Counted from the first letter of the stretch, positions 1 through 14,402 are shown. The stretch: 48,636 nt of DNA from Palleronia rufa (GCF_000743715.1 NZ_JQEY01000021.1:1-48636); one strand, 5' to 3'. Numbers and translations are program-made. The notes: generated by a model not told the origin, from the letters alone.

Positions 1-310
1 GAGACAGACCCTGCGCCCGGGCGATGTGGTGGTTATGGACAATCTGGGCAGCCACAAAGGGCAAGCCGTGCGGCAGGCGATCCGTAACGCGAAAGCGCAT
101 CTACTTTTTCTGCCGCCCTACAGCCCCGACCTGAACCCGATTGAACAGGTCTTCTCGAAGCTCAAACACATGCTCCGCAACGCAGCCGAGCGCACAATGG
201 AGGCAACGTGGCGCAGGATCGGGACACTGCTCGACCGCTTCAGCCCACAGGAGTGCGCGAACTACCTCGCCAATACTGGATACGCTTCAAGCTAATCTCA
301 TCATGCTCTA
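1..310 (+). mobile_element. Right end of an IS630-family insertion sequence (partial)
   Basis: The window opens inside an IS630-type transposase gene that stops at 295. IS630 elements insert at TA dinucleotides and their reading frames usually end close to the terminal repeat. A TA at 309-310, 14 bases after the stop, is the best guess for the boundary, but the left end is outside the window, so neither the inverted repeat nor the TA duplication can be confirmed. The ferredoxin gene starts about 110 bases beyond. Confidence 0.55.
2..295 (+). CDS. IS630-family transposase, C-terminal part (5' end outside window)
   Basis: The reading frame is already open at base 2 and runs to TAA at 293-295, giving the last 97 residues of a DDE transposase. 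The segment [11 protein letters not shown] carries the second catalytic Asp. [20 protein letters not shown] is the classic IS630 block with the third acidic residue (the Glu of NPIEQ). The C-terminal stretch ending in [10 protein letters not shown] is also typical of this family. The protein would cut and paste the element at TA sites. No frameshift is seen in the visible part, so it may be an intact copy whose first half lies upstream. The GTG at 26 is internal and not a real start. Confidence 0.9.
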   Translation, partial: RQTLRPGDVVVMDNLGSHKGQAVRQAIRNAKAHLLFLPPYSPDLNPIEQVFSKLKHMLRNAAERTMEATWRRIGTLLDRFSPQECANYLANTGYASS

Positions 311-393
311 GAGATAGGGCCGGAACCGTGGACGAAATGTCGCCGCGGTCCGGCCAATCCCGCTGGCATCCCCGGAGGATAGGCCCTAGCTAA

Positions 394-743
<350 letters not shown>

Positions 744-744
<1 letters not shown>

Positions 745-1427
745 TGCTGCGGCTGGCGGCGGCCATTTGGCTGGCGCTGGCCCTGCCTGCCGGGGCGGGG
801 GTGGTCGCCGCGGACTATGCCGATCCGACCACGCGCTACGGTCACGGCGTTCTTGGCGATGCGGTGGAATGGGGGACGCTGACGCTGCGCGAGCGATCGG
901 GGCGACAGCTGTCGATCCGCCTTCCGCAGACCCGCGTCTTCGAGGACACCGCCCCAAGGCTGGCGGATGTGGACGGCGACGGCGAGGCGGAGGTCATCAC
1001 GGTCGAGACCGACCTGGCCCTTGGCGCGCGGCTGTCGATCTACGGGCCGCGCGGTCTGATCGCCGCGACACCCTTCATCGGCCGTCCCAACCGCTGGCTC
1101 GCCCCCGCCGGCGCGGCGGATCTCGATGGCGATGGCCGGGTCGAGATCGCCTATGTCGATCGGCCGCATCTGGTCAGGCGCCTGCGGATCTGGCGGCTGG
1201 AGGGCGCGGCGCTGCGCGAGATCGCCGCGCTGGATGGCGTGACCAATCACCGCATCGGCGACCCGCAGATCTCGGGCGGCGTGCGCGACTGCGGCGCCGG
1301 GCCGGAACTGGTGCTGCTGTCGGCCGACTGGACGCGTGTGGTCGCCGTAAGGATGCCGGGTCCGGTGTTGCGCGACCTGGGACCGAACGGACCGGGCGCG
1401 GTGGCACGGGCGCTGGATTGCGGCTGA
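744..1427 (+). CDS. Secreted FG-GAP/VCBS-repeat protein of unknown function
   Basis: This 227-residue protein starts with a clear Sec signal peptide (a short Arg-containing start, then a hydrophobic run LAAAIWLALALPAGAG), so the mature protein is periplasmic or surface-exposed. Two Asp-rich calcium-binding loops of the FG-GAP/VCBS type are visible: ADVDGDGEAE near residue 74 and ADLDGDGRVE near residue 127. Both are followed by short beta-strand stretches as in propeller blades. Two Cys near the C-terminus could form a disulphide. The ATG overlaps the ferredoxin stop (TGATG). A cytosolic ferredoxin coupled to an exported calcium-binding propeller is not explained by any pathway I recognise. 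The gene converges on the amylosucrase gene with only two bases between the stops. Confidence 0.8.
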
Positions 1428-1429
1428 CC

Positions 1430-3334
1430 CTACCAGACCGGCCGGTGCAGCCAGAGCGGGGCATAGGGCGGCAGGACGATGCGATCGGCCTCTGTCACGG
1501 GCTGGTGGCCCGTCAACAGATCCACGGGTAGGTCGCGCGCGTCCATGTCGAGCCGGTGCGCCTCGATCTGCTGGAGATGGGCCGTCATGTTGCAGACCAT
1601 GGTCAGCGTACCCTCCAGCCCCGGGCGCAGCACACAGAAGAGCCGGTCGTGTCCGGTTCGCAGGATCCGGGACGGCACATCGCCCCTGAGCGCGGGGGTC
1701 GCGGCGCGCACCGACAGGATATGGCGTGTGCCGCGCAGGATCCGGCCCGCTGGCGTCTCTGCCGTCGCGGCCCTCTCCGCAGCCTCCCAGTCCATCCGGG
1801 GCCGGTGCATCCAGCGCCCGTCCCCGGCAAGGTCCGGATCGTCCAGATAGCTGGGATCGTTGACCAGCCCCAACTCGTCGCCCATGTAGATGAGCGGCAG
1901 CCCCCCGAAGCCTGCAATCAGCGCATGACCCAGCAGGATTCGCTGCTCGGCCATGTCGATCAGGACCGGGTCGCGGGCCTCCAGCGCCGCTTCAAGCCCG
2001 GCCAGAGACGCGAACGACCCGTTCGTGCGCGCGTCGCCGGTGTCCGGGTTGACCTGGAAATCGGCACCGCGTGCGAAGCTGCCCTCGAACCGGCCGGCGA
2101 AGAAATCGCTGAGGAATGTCCGGTGTCCGGGGCCGGTGACGCCCGCCGCCTCAGCGTCCTCTTCGGTGATTGCCCAGCCGATGTCGTCATGACAGCGAAT
2201 GTAGGTCGCCCATTGCGCGTCCTGGAACCGGTCGGGGAAATGCCGGGCCAGGGTGTCGGACATCAGATGCGTCCGGCCCGACGCCAGGGCTGACCAGAAC
2301 TGCACCATCAGCGAGTTGTGATAGGCCAGGTTCGACACCTTTCCGGTATGCCGTCCCGCGCCCAGATAGGGCACAAGCTGATGCGGACCGACGATGGCCT
2401 CTGCCTTGAAGATCGTGGCCGGTGCCGCGACCGACGCGGACTGGTTGATGGCTTGCAGGATGTCGTGGACCTCCGGCTCGTTCTGGCACTGGGTGCCCAT
2501 GCGCTTCCACATGAAGGCCACGGCATCCAGTCGCAGAACCTCTGCGCCCGCGTTGGCCAGGTCCAGAATGACCCCGAGGATCGCCAGAAACACCTCTGGA
2601 TTCGCCCAGTTCAGGTCCCACTGGAATGTATTGAAGGTCGTCCAGACCCAGGACTGCATGTCGGCGTCCCAGGTGAAATTGCCCGGGGCCTGAGTCGGAA
2701 ACACGTCCAGCAGAAAGCGTTCGTAGGCACGGGGAAGCGTCTCATCCTCGAAGATCAGGTAGAAGTCGCGATAGACGGGATCGCCGGCCCGCGCCTTTTC
2801 CGCCCAGGCGTGTTCGCGTGCGGTATGGTTCAGCACCATGTCGATGCAGGGGCTGATTTCGGCGGCGCGCATCTGCGCAGTGACGTCGCGGAAATCGTCC
2901 ATCGTGCCCAGGCGCGGGTCGATCTGTCCGTAATCCATCACCGCATATCCGCCATCGGAGTCGCCGGGACGCGGCTTCAGGCAGGGCATGAAATGGGCGT
3001 AGGTGATCCCGAGGTCGGTGAGATACGGGATGCGCGCACTGACGCCGGCCATGGAGCCGGCGAAGCGGTCCACATAGAACACGTAGCCGGCCATCTTCTG
3101 GCTGAGGAACCAGGAGGGATCGAGATCGCGTGCCAGGTCGAGCCGCCGCAGATCCGCCGGCCGCTCCGCCCATTTCCGCGCCAGAAGGGCGCGGAGCCGG
3201 TCGCGCAGGACGGCAGCCTCGATGACCCCGCCGTAGAGCCGCATGAGCGGAGTCATCAGATCCGTTTCGGCCCGGGCCCAACGCATCTCGAACAGGTCGG
3301 CATCGGTGACCCCTGCGCCTTGGGTGCTGTCCAT
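1430..3334 (-). CDS. Amylosucrase (GH13 sucrose glucosyltransferase)
   Basis: The 634-residue product belongs to glycoside hydrolase family 13. Amylosucrase splits sucrose and polymerises the glucose into alpha-1,4-glucan, releasing fructose. The length matches the known enzyme of Neisseria (636). Visible active-site motifs are H170 in VLNHTAREH, the nucleophile D270 in LRLDAVAF, the acid/base E312 in FKAEAIV and H382-D383 in CHDDIGW. SDGGYAV near residue 128 is the amylosucrase-type sucrose pocket. The frame opens at 3403, but the ATG at 3334 has a GAAGGA site seven bases upstream and gives the family-like N-terminus, so I place the start there, 61 bases after the lldD stop. No signal peptide is seen. 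A related GH13 sucrose enzyme such as sucrose hydrolase is the main alternative. Confidence 0.86.
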   Translation of the reverse strand: MDSTQGAGVTDADLFEMRWARAETDLMTPLMRLYGGVIEAAVLRDRLRALLARKWAERPADLRRLDLARDLDPSWFLSQKMAGYVFYVDRFAGSMAGVSARIPYLTDLGITYAHFMPCLKPRPGDSDGGYAVMDYGQIDPRLGTMDDFRDVTAQMRAAEISPCIDMVLNHTAREHAWAEKARAGDPVYRDFYLIFEDETLPRAYERFLLDVFPTQAPGNFTWDADMQSWVWTTFNTFQWDLNWANPEVFLAILGVILDLANAGAEVLRLDAVAFMWKRMGTQCQNEPEVHDILQAINQSASVAAPATIFKAEAIVGPHQLVPYLGAGRHTGKVSNLAYHNSLMVQFWSALASGRTHLMSDTLARHFPDRFQDAQWATYIRCHDDIGWAITEEDAEAAGVTGPGHRTFLSDFFAGRFEGSFARGADFQVNPDTGDARTNGSFASLAGLEAALEARDPVLIDMAEQRILLGHALIAGFGGLPLIYMGDELGLVNDPSYLDDPDLAGDGRWMHRPRMDWEAAERAATAETPAGRILRGTRHILSVRAATPALRGDVPSRILRTGHDRLFCVLRPGLEGTLTMVCNMTAHLQQIEAHRLDMDARDLPVDLLTGHQPVTEADRIVLPPYAPLWLHRPVW

Positions 3335-3395
3335 GGAAAGTCCTTCGTCGGGTTCGGGCGATTCTGGCCGGTGCGGTCCGGGTCGCAAGGGCCGG

Positions 3396-4565
3396 TCACG
3401 CATAGGGGCGATAGCGGCCGAATTCCGGCCCGACCAGCAGGATCTCCGGCCCCAGATCCTCTATCCGGCGGCGACCGCACAGCGCCATGGTGATGTCGAG
3501 CTCCCGGTGGACGATCTCCAGCGCGCGGGTCACGCCGGCCTCTCCCATCGCGCCCAGCCCATAGATATAGGCGCGCCCGATATAGGTGCCCTTGGCGCCC
3601 ATCGCGACGGCCTTGAGCACGTCCTGCCCCGAGCGGATGCCGCCGTCCACGTGGATCTCGACCCGGTCGCCCACCGCGGCGACGATCTCCGGCAGGACCC
3701 GGATCGACGACAGCGCACCGTCGAGCTGCCGCCCGCCGTGGTTCGACACCACGATCGCATCGCAGCCGAGATCCGCGGCCCGGCGCGCGTCCTCGGCATC
3801 GAGGATCCCTTTCAGGATCAGCGTCCCGCCCCACATCTCCTTGATCTGTCGAACTTTCTCCCAGTCGAGCCGGGGGTCGAACTGTTCGGCGGTCCAGGCC
3901 AGCAGAGACGAAGCGTCGCCGACGCCCTTGGCATGGCCGACGATGTTGCCGAACCCGCGGCGCCGGGTGCGCAGCATCCCCAGACCCCAGCGCCATCGCC
4001 ACGACAGGTCCGCGACCGTGGCGGGTGACAGTTTCGGAGGGGCAGAGAGCCCGTTCTTGAGGTCGCGATGGCGCTGTCCCAGAATTTGCAGATCCAGCGT
4101 CAGCACCAGCGCCGAACAGCCCGCCGCGCGCGCCCTTTCGACGATCGCCTCCAGGAACGCCTGGTCGCGCATGACGTAGAGCTGGAACCAGAACGGCCTG
4201 TCGGTGGCCGCGGCCACGTCCTCGATCGAGCAGATCGACATGGTGGACAGCGTGTAGGGCACGCCGAACCTTTCCGCCGCGCGGGCGGCCAGGATCTCTC
4301 CGTCGGCATGTTGCATCCCGGTCATCCCCACCGGGGCCAGCGCCACCGGCATCGCCACGTCCTGGCCGACCATGGTGGTCCGGGTGGAGCGGTCCTCCAT
4401 GTCCACGGCCACCCGCTGGCGCAGCCGGATCAGGTCGAAGTCGTCGCTGTTGTCGCGGAACGTCTGCTCGGTCCAGGATCCGCTTTCGCAGTAGTCGTAG
4501 AACATCCGCGGCACGCGATTACGGTAGAGGCGCTTCAGATCCGCGATTTCGGCAATGACCGGCAT
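3396..4565 (-). CDS. lldD: FMN-dependent L-lactate dehydrogenase
   Basis: This 389-residue protein of the FMN-dependent alpha-hydroxyacid dehydrogenase family oxidises L-lactate to pyruvate and feeds electrons to the respiratory chain at the inner membrane. The TIM-barrel signature VSNHGGRQLDG (272-283) contains catalytic His276 and substrate-binding Arg279. Lys252 (LILKG) and HVDGGIRSG (305-313) provide the FMN phosphate and flavin contacts. The start is supported by an AGGAG five bases upstream of the ATG. It lies 61 bases upstream of amylosucrase on the same strand and may be co-transcribed with it. Mandelate or glycolate oxidase cannot be excluded from sequence alone, but the overall sequence reads as LldD. 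Confidence 0.88.
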   Translation of the reverse strand: MPVIAEIADLKRLYRNRVPRMFYDYCESGSWTEQTFRDNSDDFDLIRLRQRVAVDMEDRSTRTTMVGQDVAMPVALAPVGMTGMQHADGEILAARAAERFGVPYTLSTMSICSIEDVAAATDRPFWFQLYVMRDQAFLEAIVERARAAGCSALVLTLDLQILGQRHRDLKNGLSAPPKLSPATVADLSWRWRWGLGMLRTRRRGFGNIVGHAKGVGDASSLLAWTAEQFDPRLDWEKVRQIKEMWGGTLILKGILDAEDARRAADLGCDAIVVSNHGGRQLDGALSSIRVLPEIVAAVGDRVEIHVDGGIRSGQDVLKAVAMGAKGTYIGRAYIYGLGAMGEAGVTRALEIVHRELDITMALCGRRRIEDLGPEILLVGPEFGRYRPYA

Positions 4566-4810
4566 GGGGGCTCCTGTCGTTCCGACCGATCTAGCAAGCG
4601 GCGGAGCGGGCGTCTATCCGGGTCGCCCGCCTGCTGCGATCGGCGTGTTTCGGTGGAACAGCACCGGTCCGGCAAAACGGATCCGGCGACGGGCACAGGC
4701 ACATCCGCCGCAACCGAAAACCGGCGCAGGCTGTCTGGCCGGGTTCGGGTGGCATCCATCGCGCGATGGTGAGCCCGAAAGAATCGATATGGAGCGCGCC
4801 TGCCGATGGA

Positions 4811-5058
4811 ACCGACCCGCCGTACCGGCGACGAGAACACCGCAATGTGCCAGGAGGGCGGAAGAAACTCTGACGGCGATCCCATCCGGCAAGGCGTTCG
4901 GTGCCGCCCGACCGTGGAGAGCCGAAGACGGTGGACCGACCCGCCGTACCGGCGACGAGAACACCGCAATGTGCCGGGAGGGTGGAAGAAACCCTGACGG
5001 CGATTCCATCTGGCAGGGCGTTCAGTTCCGCCCAACCTTGGAGCGCCGAAGACGGGCG
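4811..5058. repeat. Two tandem copies of a 124-bp imperfect repeat
   Basis: Copy 1 is 4811-4934 and copy 2 is 4935-5058. The first 41 bases are identical in both copies; the rest shows about a dozen scattered substitutions, giving roughly 90% identity by eye. Each copy starts with the small inverted repeat CGCCG-TAC-CGGCG. I do not see a third copy. The function is unknown; it could be a duplicated binding or RNA element, or a neutral duplication. Confidence 0.85.
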
Positions 5059-5070
5059 GTTTGCCGTGGT

Positions 5071-5097
5071 CGCCGCCGGGCCCCGGGCCCGGCGGCG
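5071..5097 (-). terminator. 27-bp perfect palindrome, likely clpA terminator hairpin
   Basis: Two 13-base arms (left arm CGCCGCCGGGCCC, right arm its exact reverse complement) flank a single central base, starting six bases after the clpA stop. Transcribed from clpA it would form a very stable all-GC hairpin. There is no clear U tract after it, so a rho-assisted terminator or an mRNA 3'-end stabiliser is as likely as a classic intrinsic terminator. Confidence 0.5.
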
Positions 5098-5102
5098 GAG
5101 AC

Positions 5103-7424
<2,322 letters not shown>

Positions 7425-7611
7425 AGGCGTGCTCCTTATCTCTCTGGCGGGATGCGCGGGACGCTCTCTCCACCGTGGCCTCATGGTGTTAAAGTCTGGT
7501 TGTTGTGGCCCAGTCTTCAAGCAATTTTTGGACGCGGTTGAACACAATTGTCGTGAGTGATCGCCATGCGCCATCGGGTCGATGAATTTTTCGCCCCATC
7601 CGGAACGGTCA

Positions 7612-8403
7612 TCAGAACGAATCCTTGCGCGATCTGATCTCGGCAAAAACGGAAACGTCGTCGGCCTGGGTCATAGATATGGCCTCTTTGACCTGCCGCA
7701 AGCCTGCGCGGAGGAAGGGGTTGGTGGCTTTCTCTTCGGCAAGGCTGGATGGAACGGTGGCACGACCGTCCTTGCGGGCCGATTCCACCTCCTTCGCGCG
7801 GCGTGAGAGCGCGTCGTTTGCAGGCTCGACGGTCAGGGCGAAGCGGGCGTTCGTCTCCGTATACTCGTGGCCGGAATACACGATCGTGTCGTCGGGCAGT
7901 GCGGCGAGCCGCGACAGGGAGTCCCACATCATCGCGGGGGTCCCCTCGAATAGCCGCCCGCAGCCCAGCGCCATGAGGCTGTCGGCGGTGAAGACGGCGG
8001 CGGCGTCGGGCAGGTGGAACGCGATATGGCCGACCGTGTGGCCCGACACGTCGAGGACATGGACCGCGTGGCCGGCGAACTGAAAGCTGTCGCCGTCCGA
8101 AACCTCCCGGTCCAGGGGCGGCAGGCGGTGCGCGTCGCGGGCGCCGCCGGTGACCGTTGCATCGGGGAAGCGGTCCCTGAGGCCGGCCAGCCCCTCCACA
8201 TGGTCGGCGTGGTGGTGGGTGATCCAGACCTCGTCCAGTGCCCAGCCGCGGTCGTCCAGGGCCGCCAGGACCGGCGCGGCCTCAGGCGCGTCCACCAGCG
8301 CGGTCTTTCCGCCGGCGCGGACCAGGAAGGCGTAGTTGTCGGTCCGGCAGGCGACGGTGACGATTTCCGGCGCGGAGTCCGGCGCGGGGGACGGGTTGTT
8401 CAT
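7612..8403 (-). CDS. gloB: Hydroxyacylglutathione hydrolase (glyoxalase II)
   Basis: This 263-residue metallo-beta-lactamase-fold enzyme hydrolyses S-lactoylglutathione to lactate and glutathione, the second step of methylglyoxal detoxification. The metal site is complete: THHHADH (62-68), GHTVGH (121-126), Asp141 in FTADS and His179 in YSGHEY. The glutathione-binding C-terminal region ends in NPFLRAG...FAEIRSRKD, as in the family. The frame opens at 8445; I prefer the ATG at 8403 because it gives the usual length, although the ribosome site there is weak. It is divergent from the methyltransferase gene (67 bp between starts), which may share its control region. Confidence 0.92.
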   Translation of the reverse strand: MNNPSPAPDSAPEIVTVACRTDNYAFLVRAGGKTALVDAPEAAPVLAALDDRGWALDEVWITHHHADHVEGLAGLRDRFPDATVTGGARDAHRLPPLDREVSDGDSFQFAGHAVHVLDVSGHTVGHIAFHLPDAAAVFTADSLMALGCGRLFEGTPAMMWDSLSRLAALPDDTIVYSGHEYTETNARFALTVEPANDALSRRAKEVESARKDGRATVPSSLAEEKATNPFLRAGLRQVKEAISMTQADDVSVFAEIRSRKDSF

Positions 8404-8470
8404 TGGCTTGGCTCTCTGATCGGATAAGGTTCGGGTCAGGCACACCCTAAGGCGAGCGGAGGCCGCGGCA

Positions 8471-9214
8471 ATGCATCTCGACGTCCAGGAACTGCGGACG
8501 TTCTACTACCGCACGGCGCTGGGGCGGGTGGCGCAGCGGGCGATGCGCGAGCGTGTGCGGCGGTTCTGGCCCGATGTGACGGGCGAGACCGTGGTGGGCA
8601 TGGGCTTTCCCGTGCCGCTGCTGCGCCCGTTCCTCGACCCCGCGGAGCGGACCATCGCGCTGATGCCCGGCGCGCAGGGGGTCATGCCCTGGCCTGCGGA
8701 TCGCAACAACGTATCGGTCCTGTGCGAGGAAACGCTCTGGCCCGTGCAGACGGAGCATGCGGACCGGCTGCTGCTTCTGCACGCGCTCGAAACCTCCGAG
8801 ACGCCGGGACGGCTGCTGCAGGAGGCCTACCGGGTGCTGGCGCCGGGGGGCCGCGCGCTCTTCGTCGTCCCGAACCGGGCCGGTCTGTGGGCCCGCAACG
8901 ACAAGACGCCCTTCGGATTCGGCCGTCCGTACAGCGTGACCCAGCTTGAGGTGCTGCTCAGGGAACACGACTTCAAGCCGCAGGGCCATGCCGCGGTGCT
9001 CTATCAGCCGGTGTCGGAGCGGGCGTTCTGGATGAAGACGGGCCGGCTGGTGGAAAGCTGGGGACAGTCGATCACCGGACGGTTCGCCGGCGGCGTGCTG
9101 ATGGTCGAGGCGACCAAGCAGGTGCCGGCCCGCTATGGCGGGCTGGGCGCGCGGCGCCGCCGGCCGCTGCGGGTGCTCGGACCGGTGTCGCAGCCTGCGG
9201 CGAGCGGCGCCTGA
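8471..9214 (+). CDS. Class I SAM-dependent methyltransferase, substrate unknown
   Basis: This 247-residue protein has a methyltransferase domain. A degenerate motif I ([11 protein letters not shown], near 41-51), the acidic/hydrophobic strand RLLLLHALE (near 98-106) and the post-strand motif [15 protein letters not shown] (near 123-137) are visible. The canonical GxGxG is not perfect, so SAM binding is inferred from the overall pattern. The C-terminal 35 residues are Arg-rich and probably disordered. It is transcribed away from gloB. The substrate (small molecule, lipid or protein) cannot be told from sequence. Confidence 0.75.
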   Translation: MHLDVQELRTFYYRTALGRVAQRAMRERVRRFWPDVTGETVVGMGFPVPLLRPFLDPAERTIALMPGAQGVMPWPADRNNVSVLCEETLWPVQTEHADRLLLLHALETSETPGRLLQEAYRVLAPGGRALFVVPNRAGLWARNDKTPFGFGRPYSVTQLEVLLREHDFKPQGHAAVLYQPVSERAFWMKTGRLVESWGQSITGRFAGGVLMVEATKQVPARYGGLGARRRRPLRVLGPVSQPAASGA

Positions 9215-9408
9215 GCCTGGATGCGCCGCGCGGCGATGCGGCGGTGCGGTACGCGCATCCGAACCCTGTTGCGGCCCCGGGAACCCTCTGCTAGATCGGG
9301 CGCGATTTCGACGGAGGGGCTCTCTGGGCCTCGAAAAAACCCGGTACCCTGTTCCTCGCGCCCAATCGGACGCGGGTTCGGGGTGCGAGCAACATCGAAA
9401 GGGTGGAC

Positions 9409-9969
9409 GTGTCCGAACCGGCCTCGATCTCTTCCGGCATCGCCGAGCGCTATGCCACCGCCATCTTCGAACTCGCCCGGGAGGACGGGTCTCTCGACAA
9501 GATCGCCGATGACGCCGACACGCTGACCGCGGCCCTGTCCGAGAGCGAGGCGTTCCGCGACCTGGTCCATTCGCCGGTCTATCCGCGCGACCAGCAGCAG
9601 GCCGCCATCGGCGCGCTGGCCGACAGGATGGGGCTGCACGACATCACCGCGAACACCCTGCGGCTGATGGCGTCCAAGCGCCGGCTCTTCGTGCTGCGCG
9701 ACCTGGCCCGCCAACTGCGCGAGATGATCGCCCGCGAGCGCGGCGAGGTGACCGCCGAGGTGACGTCGGCCAGCGAACTCAGCGACGCGCAGCGCGACCA
9801 GTTGTCCCAGGCGCTGAAAGAGGCCGTGGGCCGCGACGTCAACATCAACCTTTCCGTCGATGAGAGCCTGATCGGCGGTCTCGTCGTCAAGGTCGGCTCG
9901 AAGATGATCGACACGTCGATCCGCTCCCGGCTCGACTCCCTCCAGAACAGCATGAAAGAGGTCGGATAA
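9409..9969 (+). CDS. atpH: F1Fo ATP synthase subunit delta
   Basis: This is the 186-residue delta subunit of the peripheral stalk, joining F1 to the membrane b subunits. The N-terminal helical domain carries the family block [13 protein letters not shown]. The C-terminal part has the signature [29 protein letters not shown] at 9403 is possible, but the GTG at 9409 sits five bases after AAAGGG and yields the usual start (SEPASIS). Its TAA overlaps the atpA ATG by one base. It is first in an F1-only operon; the F0 genes are not here, as is normal in alphaproteobacteria. Confidence 0.94.
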   Translation: MSEPASISSGIAERYATAIFELAREDGSLDKIADDADTLTAALSESEAFRDLVHSPVYPRDQQQAAIGALADRMGLHDITANTLRLMASKRRLFVLRDLARQLREMIARERGEVTAEVTSASELSDAQRDQLSQALKEAVGRDVNINLSVDESLIGGLVVKVGSKMIDTSIRSRLDSLQNSMKEVG

Positions 9970-11507
9970 TGGGCATCCAAGCTTCCGAAATTTCCTCGAT
10001 CCTCAAGGATCAGATCAAGAATTTCGGCCAGGAGGCCGAGGTCGCGGAAGTCGGCCGGGTGCTGTCCGTCGGCGACGGGATCGCCCGCGTCTATGGCCTG
10101 GACAACGTCCAGGCCGGTGAGATGGTCCAGTTCCCGGGCGGCATCATGGGCATGGCGCTGAACCTTGAAAGCGACAACGTCGGCGTCGTGATCTTCGGCA
10201 CCGACCGCGACATCAAGGAAGGCGACACGGTCAAGCGCACGAATTCGATCGTGGACGTGCCGGTGGGCGACGCGATGCTGGGCCGGGTCGTGGACGGTCT
10301 GGGCAACCCGATCGACGGCAAGGGCGACATCGAGGCCGCCGAACGCCGCGTGGCGGACGTGAAGGCGCCGGGGATCATGCCGCGAAAATCCGTGCATGAG
10401 CCGATGGCGACGGGGCTGAAGGCCATCGACGCCATGATTCCCATCGGCCGCGGCCAGCGGGAGTTGATCATCGGCGACCGCCAGACCGGCAAGACCGCCG
10501 TGGCGCTGGACACGATCCTGAATCAGAAGAGCTACAACGACGAGGCCGGGGACGACGAGTCCAAGAAGCTCTACTGCATCTACGTGGCGATCGGCCAGAA
10601 GCGCTCGACCGTGGCACAGCTGGTCAAGAAGCTCGACGAGAGCGGTGCCAGCGCCTATACGACCATCGTGTCGGCCACCGCCTCCGAACCCGCGCCGATG
10701 CAGTACCTGGCGCCCTATTGCGCGACCGCGATGGCGGAGTACTACCGCGACAACGGCCGCCACGCCCTGATCATCTACGACGACCTCAGCAAACAGGCCG
10801 TGGCCTATCGCCAGATGTCGCTGCTGCTGCGCCGCCCGCCGGGGCGCGAGGCCTATCCGGGCGACGTGTTCTACCTGCACTCGCGCCTGCTGGAGCGTTC
10901 GGCCAAGATGGGCGACGACTACGGCGGGGGATCCCTGACCGCGCTGCCGATCATCGAGACGCAGGGCGGCGACGTGTCGGCCTTCATCCCGACCAACGTG
11001 ATCTCGATCACCGACGGGCAGATCTTCCTTGAGACGGACCTGTTCTACCAGGGCGTCCGCCCGGCGGTGAACACCGGCCTGTCGGTGTCGCGGGTGGGTT
11101 CGTCGGCGCAGACCAACTCGATGAAATCGGTGGCCGGACCGGTGAAGCTGGAACTGGCGCAATACCGTGAGATGGCGGCATTCGCGCAGTTCGGATCCGA
11201 TCTGGACGCGGCGACCCAGAGGCAGCTGAACCGCGGCAAGCGCCTGACCGAGCTCATGAAGCAGCCGCAATACTCGCCCCTGACCAATGCCGAGATCGTC
11301 TGCGTGATCTTTGCCGGCACCGAAGGGTACCTCGACGATATCGCGGTGGACGACATCAAGCGCTACGAAGAGGGGCTGCTGTCCTACCTGCGCGGCAAGG
11401 AGAAAGAGACGCTGGACTGGATCACCTACGAGGACCCCAAGATCAAGGGTGACGCCGCCGACCGGCTGAAGAAGGTTCTCGACGCCTACGCCGCCGACTT
11501 CGACTGA
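9969..11507 (+). CDS. atpA: F1Fo ATP synthase subunit alpha
   Basis: This is the 512-residue non-catalytic nucleotide-binding subunit of F1. Walker [11 protein letters not shown] lies near residue 170. The N-terminal beta-barrel, the central domain with [12 protein letters not shown] and [25 protein letters not shown], and the C-terminal helical domain are all in order. The length is standard. It is coupled to atpH by a one-base overlap and followed by atpG after 28 bases. Confidence 0.97.
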   Translation: MGIQASEISSILKDQIKNFGQEAEVAEVGRVLSVGDGIARVYGLDNVQAGEMVQFPGGIMGMALNLESDNVGVVIFGTDRDIKEGDTVKRTNSIVDVPVGDAMLGRVVDGLGNPIDGKGDIEAAERRVADVKAPGIMPRKSVHEPMATGLKAIDAMIPIGRGQRELIIGDRQTGKTAVALDTILNQKSYNDEAGDDESKKLYCIYVAIGQKRSTVAQLVKKLDESGASAYTTIVSATASEPAPMQYLAPYCATAMAEYYRDNGRHALIIYDDLSKQAVAYRQMSLLLRRPPGREAYPGDVFYLHSRLLERSAKMGDDYGGGSLTALPIIETQGGDVSAFIPTNVISITDGQIFLETDLFYQGVRPAVNTGLSVSRVGSSAQTNSMKSVAGPVKLELAQYREMAAFAQFGSDLDAATQRQLNRGKRLTELMKQPQYSPLTNAEIVCVIFAGTEGYLDDIAVDDIKRYEEGLLSYLRGKEKETLDWITYEDPKIKGDAADRLKKVLDAYAADFD

Positions 11508-11535
11508 CCCGACATCCGAAGGAGGGCTAGCCCAG

Positions 11536-13858
<2,323 letters not shown>

Positions 13859-13872
13859 GCGCAGGTCTGACC

Positions 13873-13895
13873 GGGGCCGCCGCGGCGGTGGCCCC
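13873..13895 (+). other. Hairpin in the atpD-atpC gap
   Basis: GGGGCC (13873-13878) pairs with GGCCCC (13890-13895) around an 11-base loop that is itself GC-rich. No U tract follows, so it is not a classic terminator. Its position within the operon, just upstream of atpC, suggests mRNA processing, 3'-end protection or partial attenuation that could set epsilon-subunit dosage; this is inference. Confidence 0.45.
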
Positions 13896-13921
13896 GATCC
13901 CGAACCCGAAGGACGCATGAC

Positions 13922-14359
13922 ATGGCAGACACGATGCAGTTCGACCTGGTCAGCCCGGAGCGCCGCGTGGCGTCCTACAAGGCGACCGCTGTCAGGATTC
14001 CGGGGGCAGAGGGAGAGCTGACCGCGATGCCGCTCCACGCGCCGCTGATCACCACACTGCGGCCCGGTGTGCTGCATGTGGAGGGGGAGAAGGGGACGGA
14101 GGAGTACATCGTCACCGGGGGGTTCGCGCAGATCGGCGCAGAGGGGATCTCGGTCCTGGCCGAGGAAAGCTACCACCGCGACGAGATGAGCCAGGAGATC
14201 CTGGACCGGATGATCGACGCCGCTGCGGAACGCCAGCGCAAGGCGGTCGAGGCGTCCCACAACGACCCCGGACCGGTGGACGACGCGGCCAAGCTGCTGT
14301 CGGACATGGTTGCGATGGGCAACCACATCGGCCTGTCGTCGAAGCAGCCCTCGCTCTGA
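13922..14359 (+). CDS. atpC: F1Fo ATP synthase subunit epsilon
   Basis: This is the 145-residue epsilon subunit, which sits on gamma and regulates ATP hydrolysis. The N-terminal beta-sandwich is clear ([41 protein letters not shown]). The C-terminal helical part looks divergent and short, as is common in this group. It is the last gene of the F1 operon and converges on mipZ 41 bases later. Confidence 0.94.
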   Translation: MADTMQFDLVSPERRVASYKATAVRIPGAEGELTAMPLHAPLITTLRPGVLHVEGEKGTEEYIVTGGFAQIGAEGISVLAEESYHRDEMSQEILDRMIDAAAERQRKAVEASHNDPGPVDDAAKLLSDMVAMGNHIGLSSKQPSL

Positions 14360-14381
14360 CGGGCGGGGCGGGATCCGGGAA

Positions 14382-14402
14382 AGCCGGCGGTTGAGGCCGG
14401 TT
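14382..14402. terminator. Possible bidirectional terminator between atpC and mipZ
   Basis: CCGGC (14384-14388) and GCCGG (14396-14400) form a stem with a 7-base loop, extendable by a G-U and an A-T pair, in the 41-base gap between two convergent genes. On the minus strand it is followed by CTTT, and it starts right at the mipZ stop. The stem is short, so the call is tentative. Confidence 0.4.

Larger units (their letters stand above)
4566..5102 (+). other. 537-bp gene-free stretch between lldD and clpA
   Basis: No credible gene was found. The left part should hold the lldD promoter, because lldD starts at 4565 and reads leftward. The centre holds two 124-bp tandem repeats (4811-5058), and the right end a 27-bp palindrome behind the clpA stop. 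The open frames seen here change frame from one repeat copy to the next, because 124 is not a multiple of three, so they are not coding. Confidence 0.7.

Noticed and set aside
7494-7519. Heat-shock (RpoH) promoter for clpA
   Set aside because: A CTTGAA box is present on the minus strand, but the -10 candidate (CCAGAC) is poor, so I did not list it as a feature.
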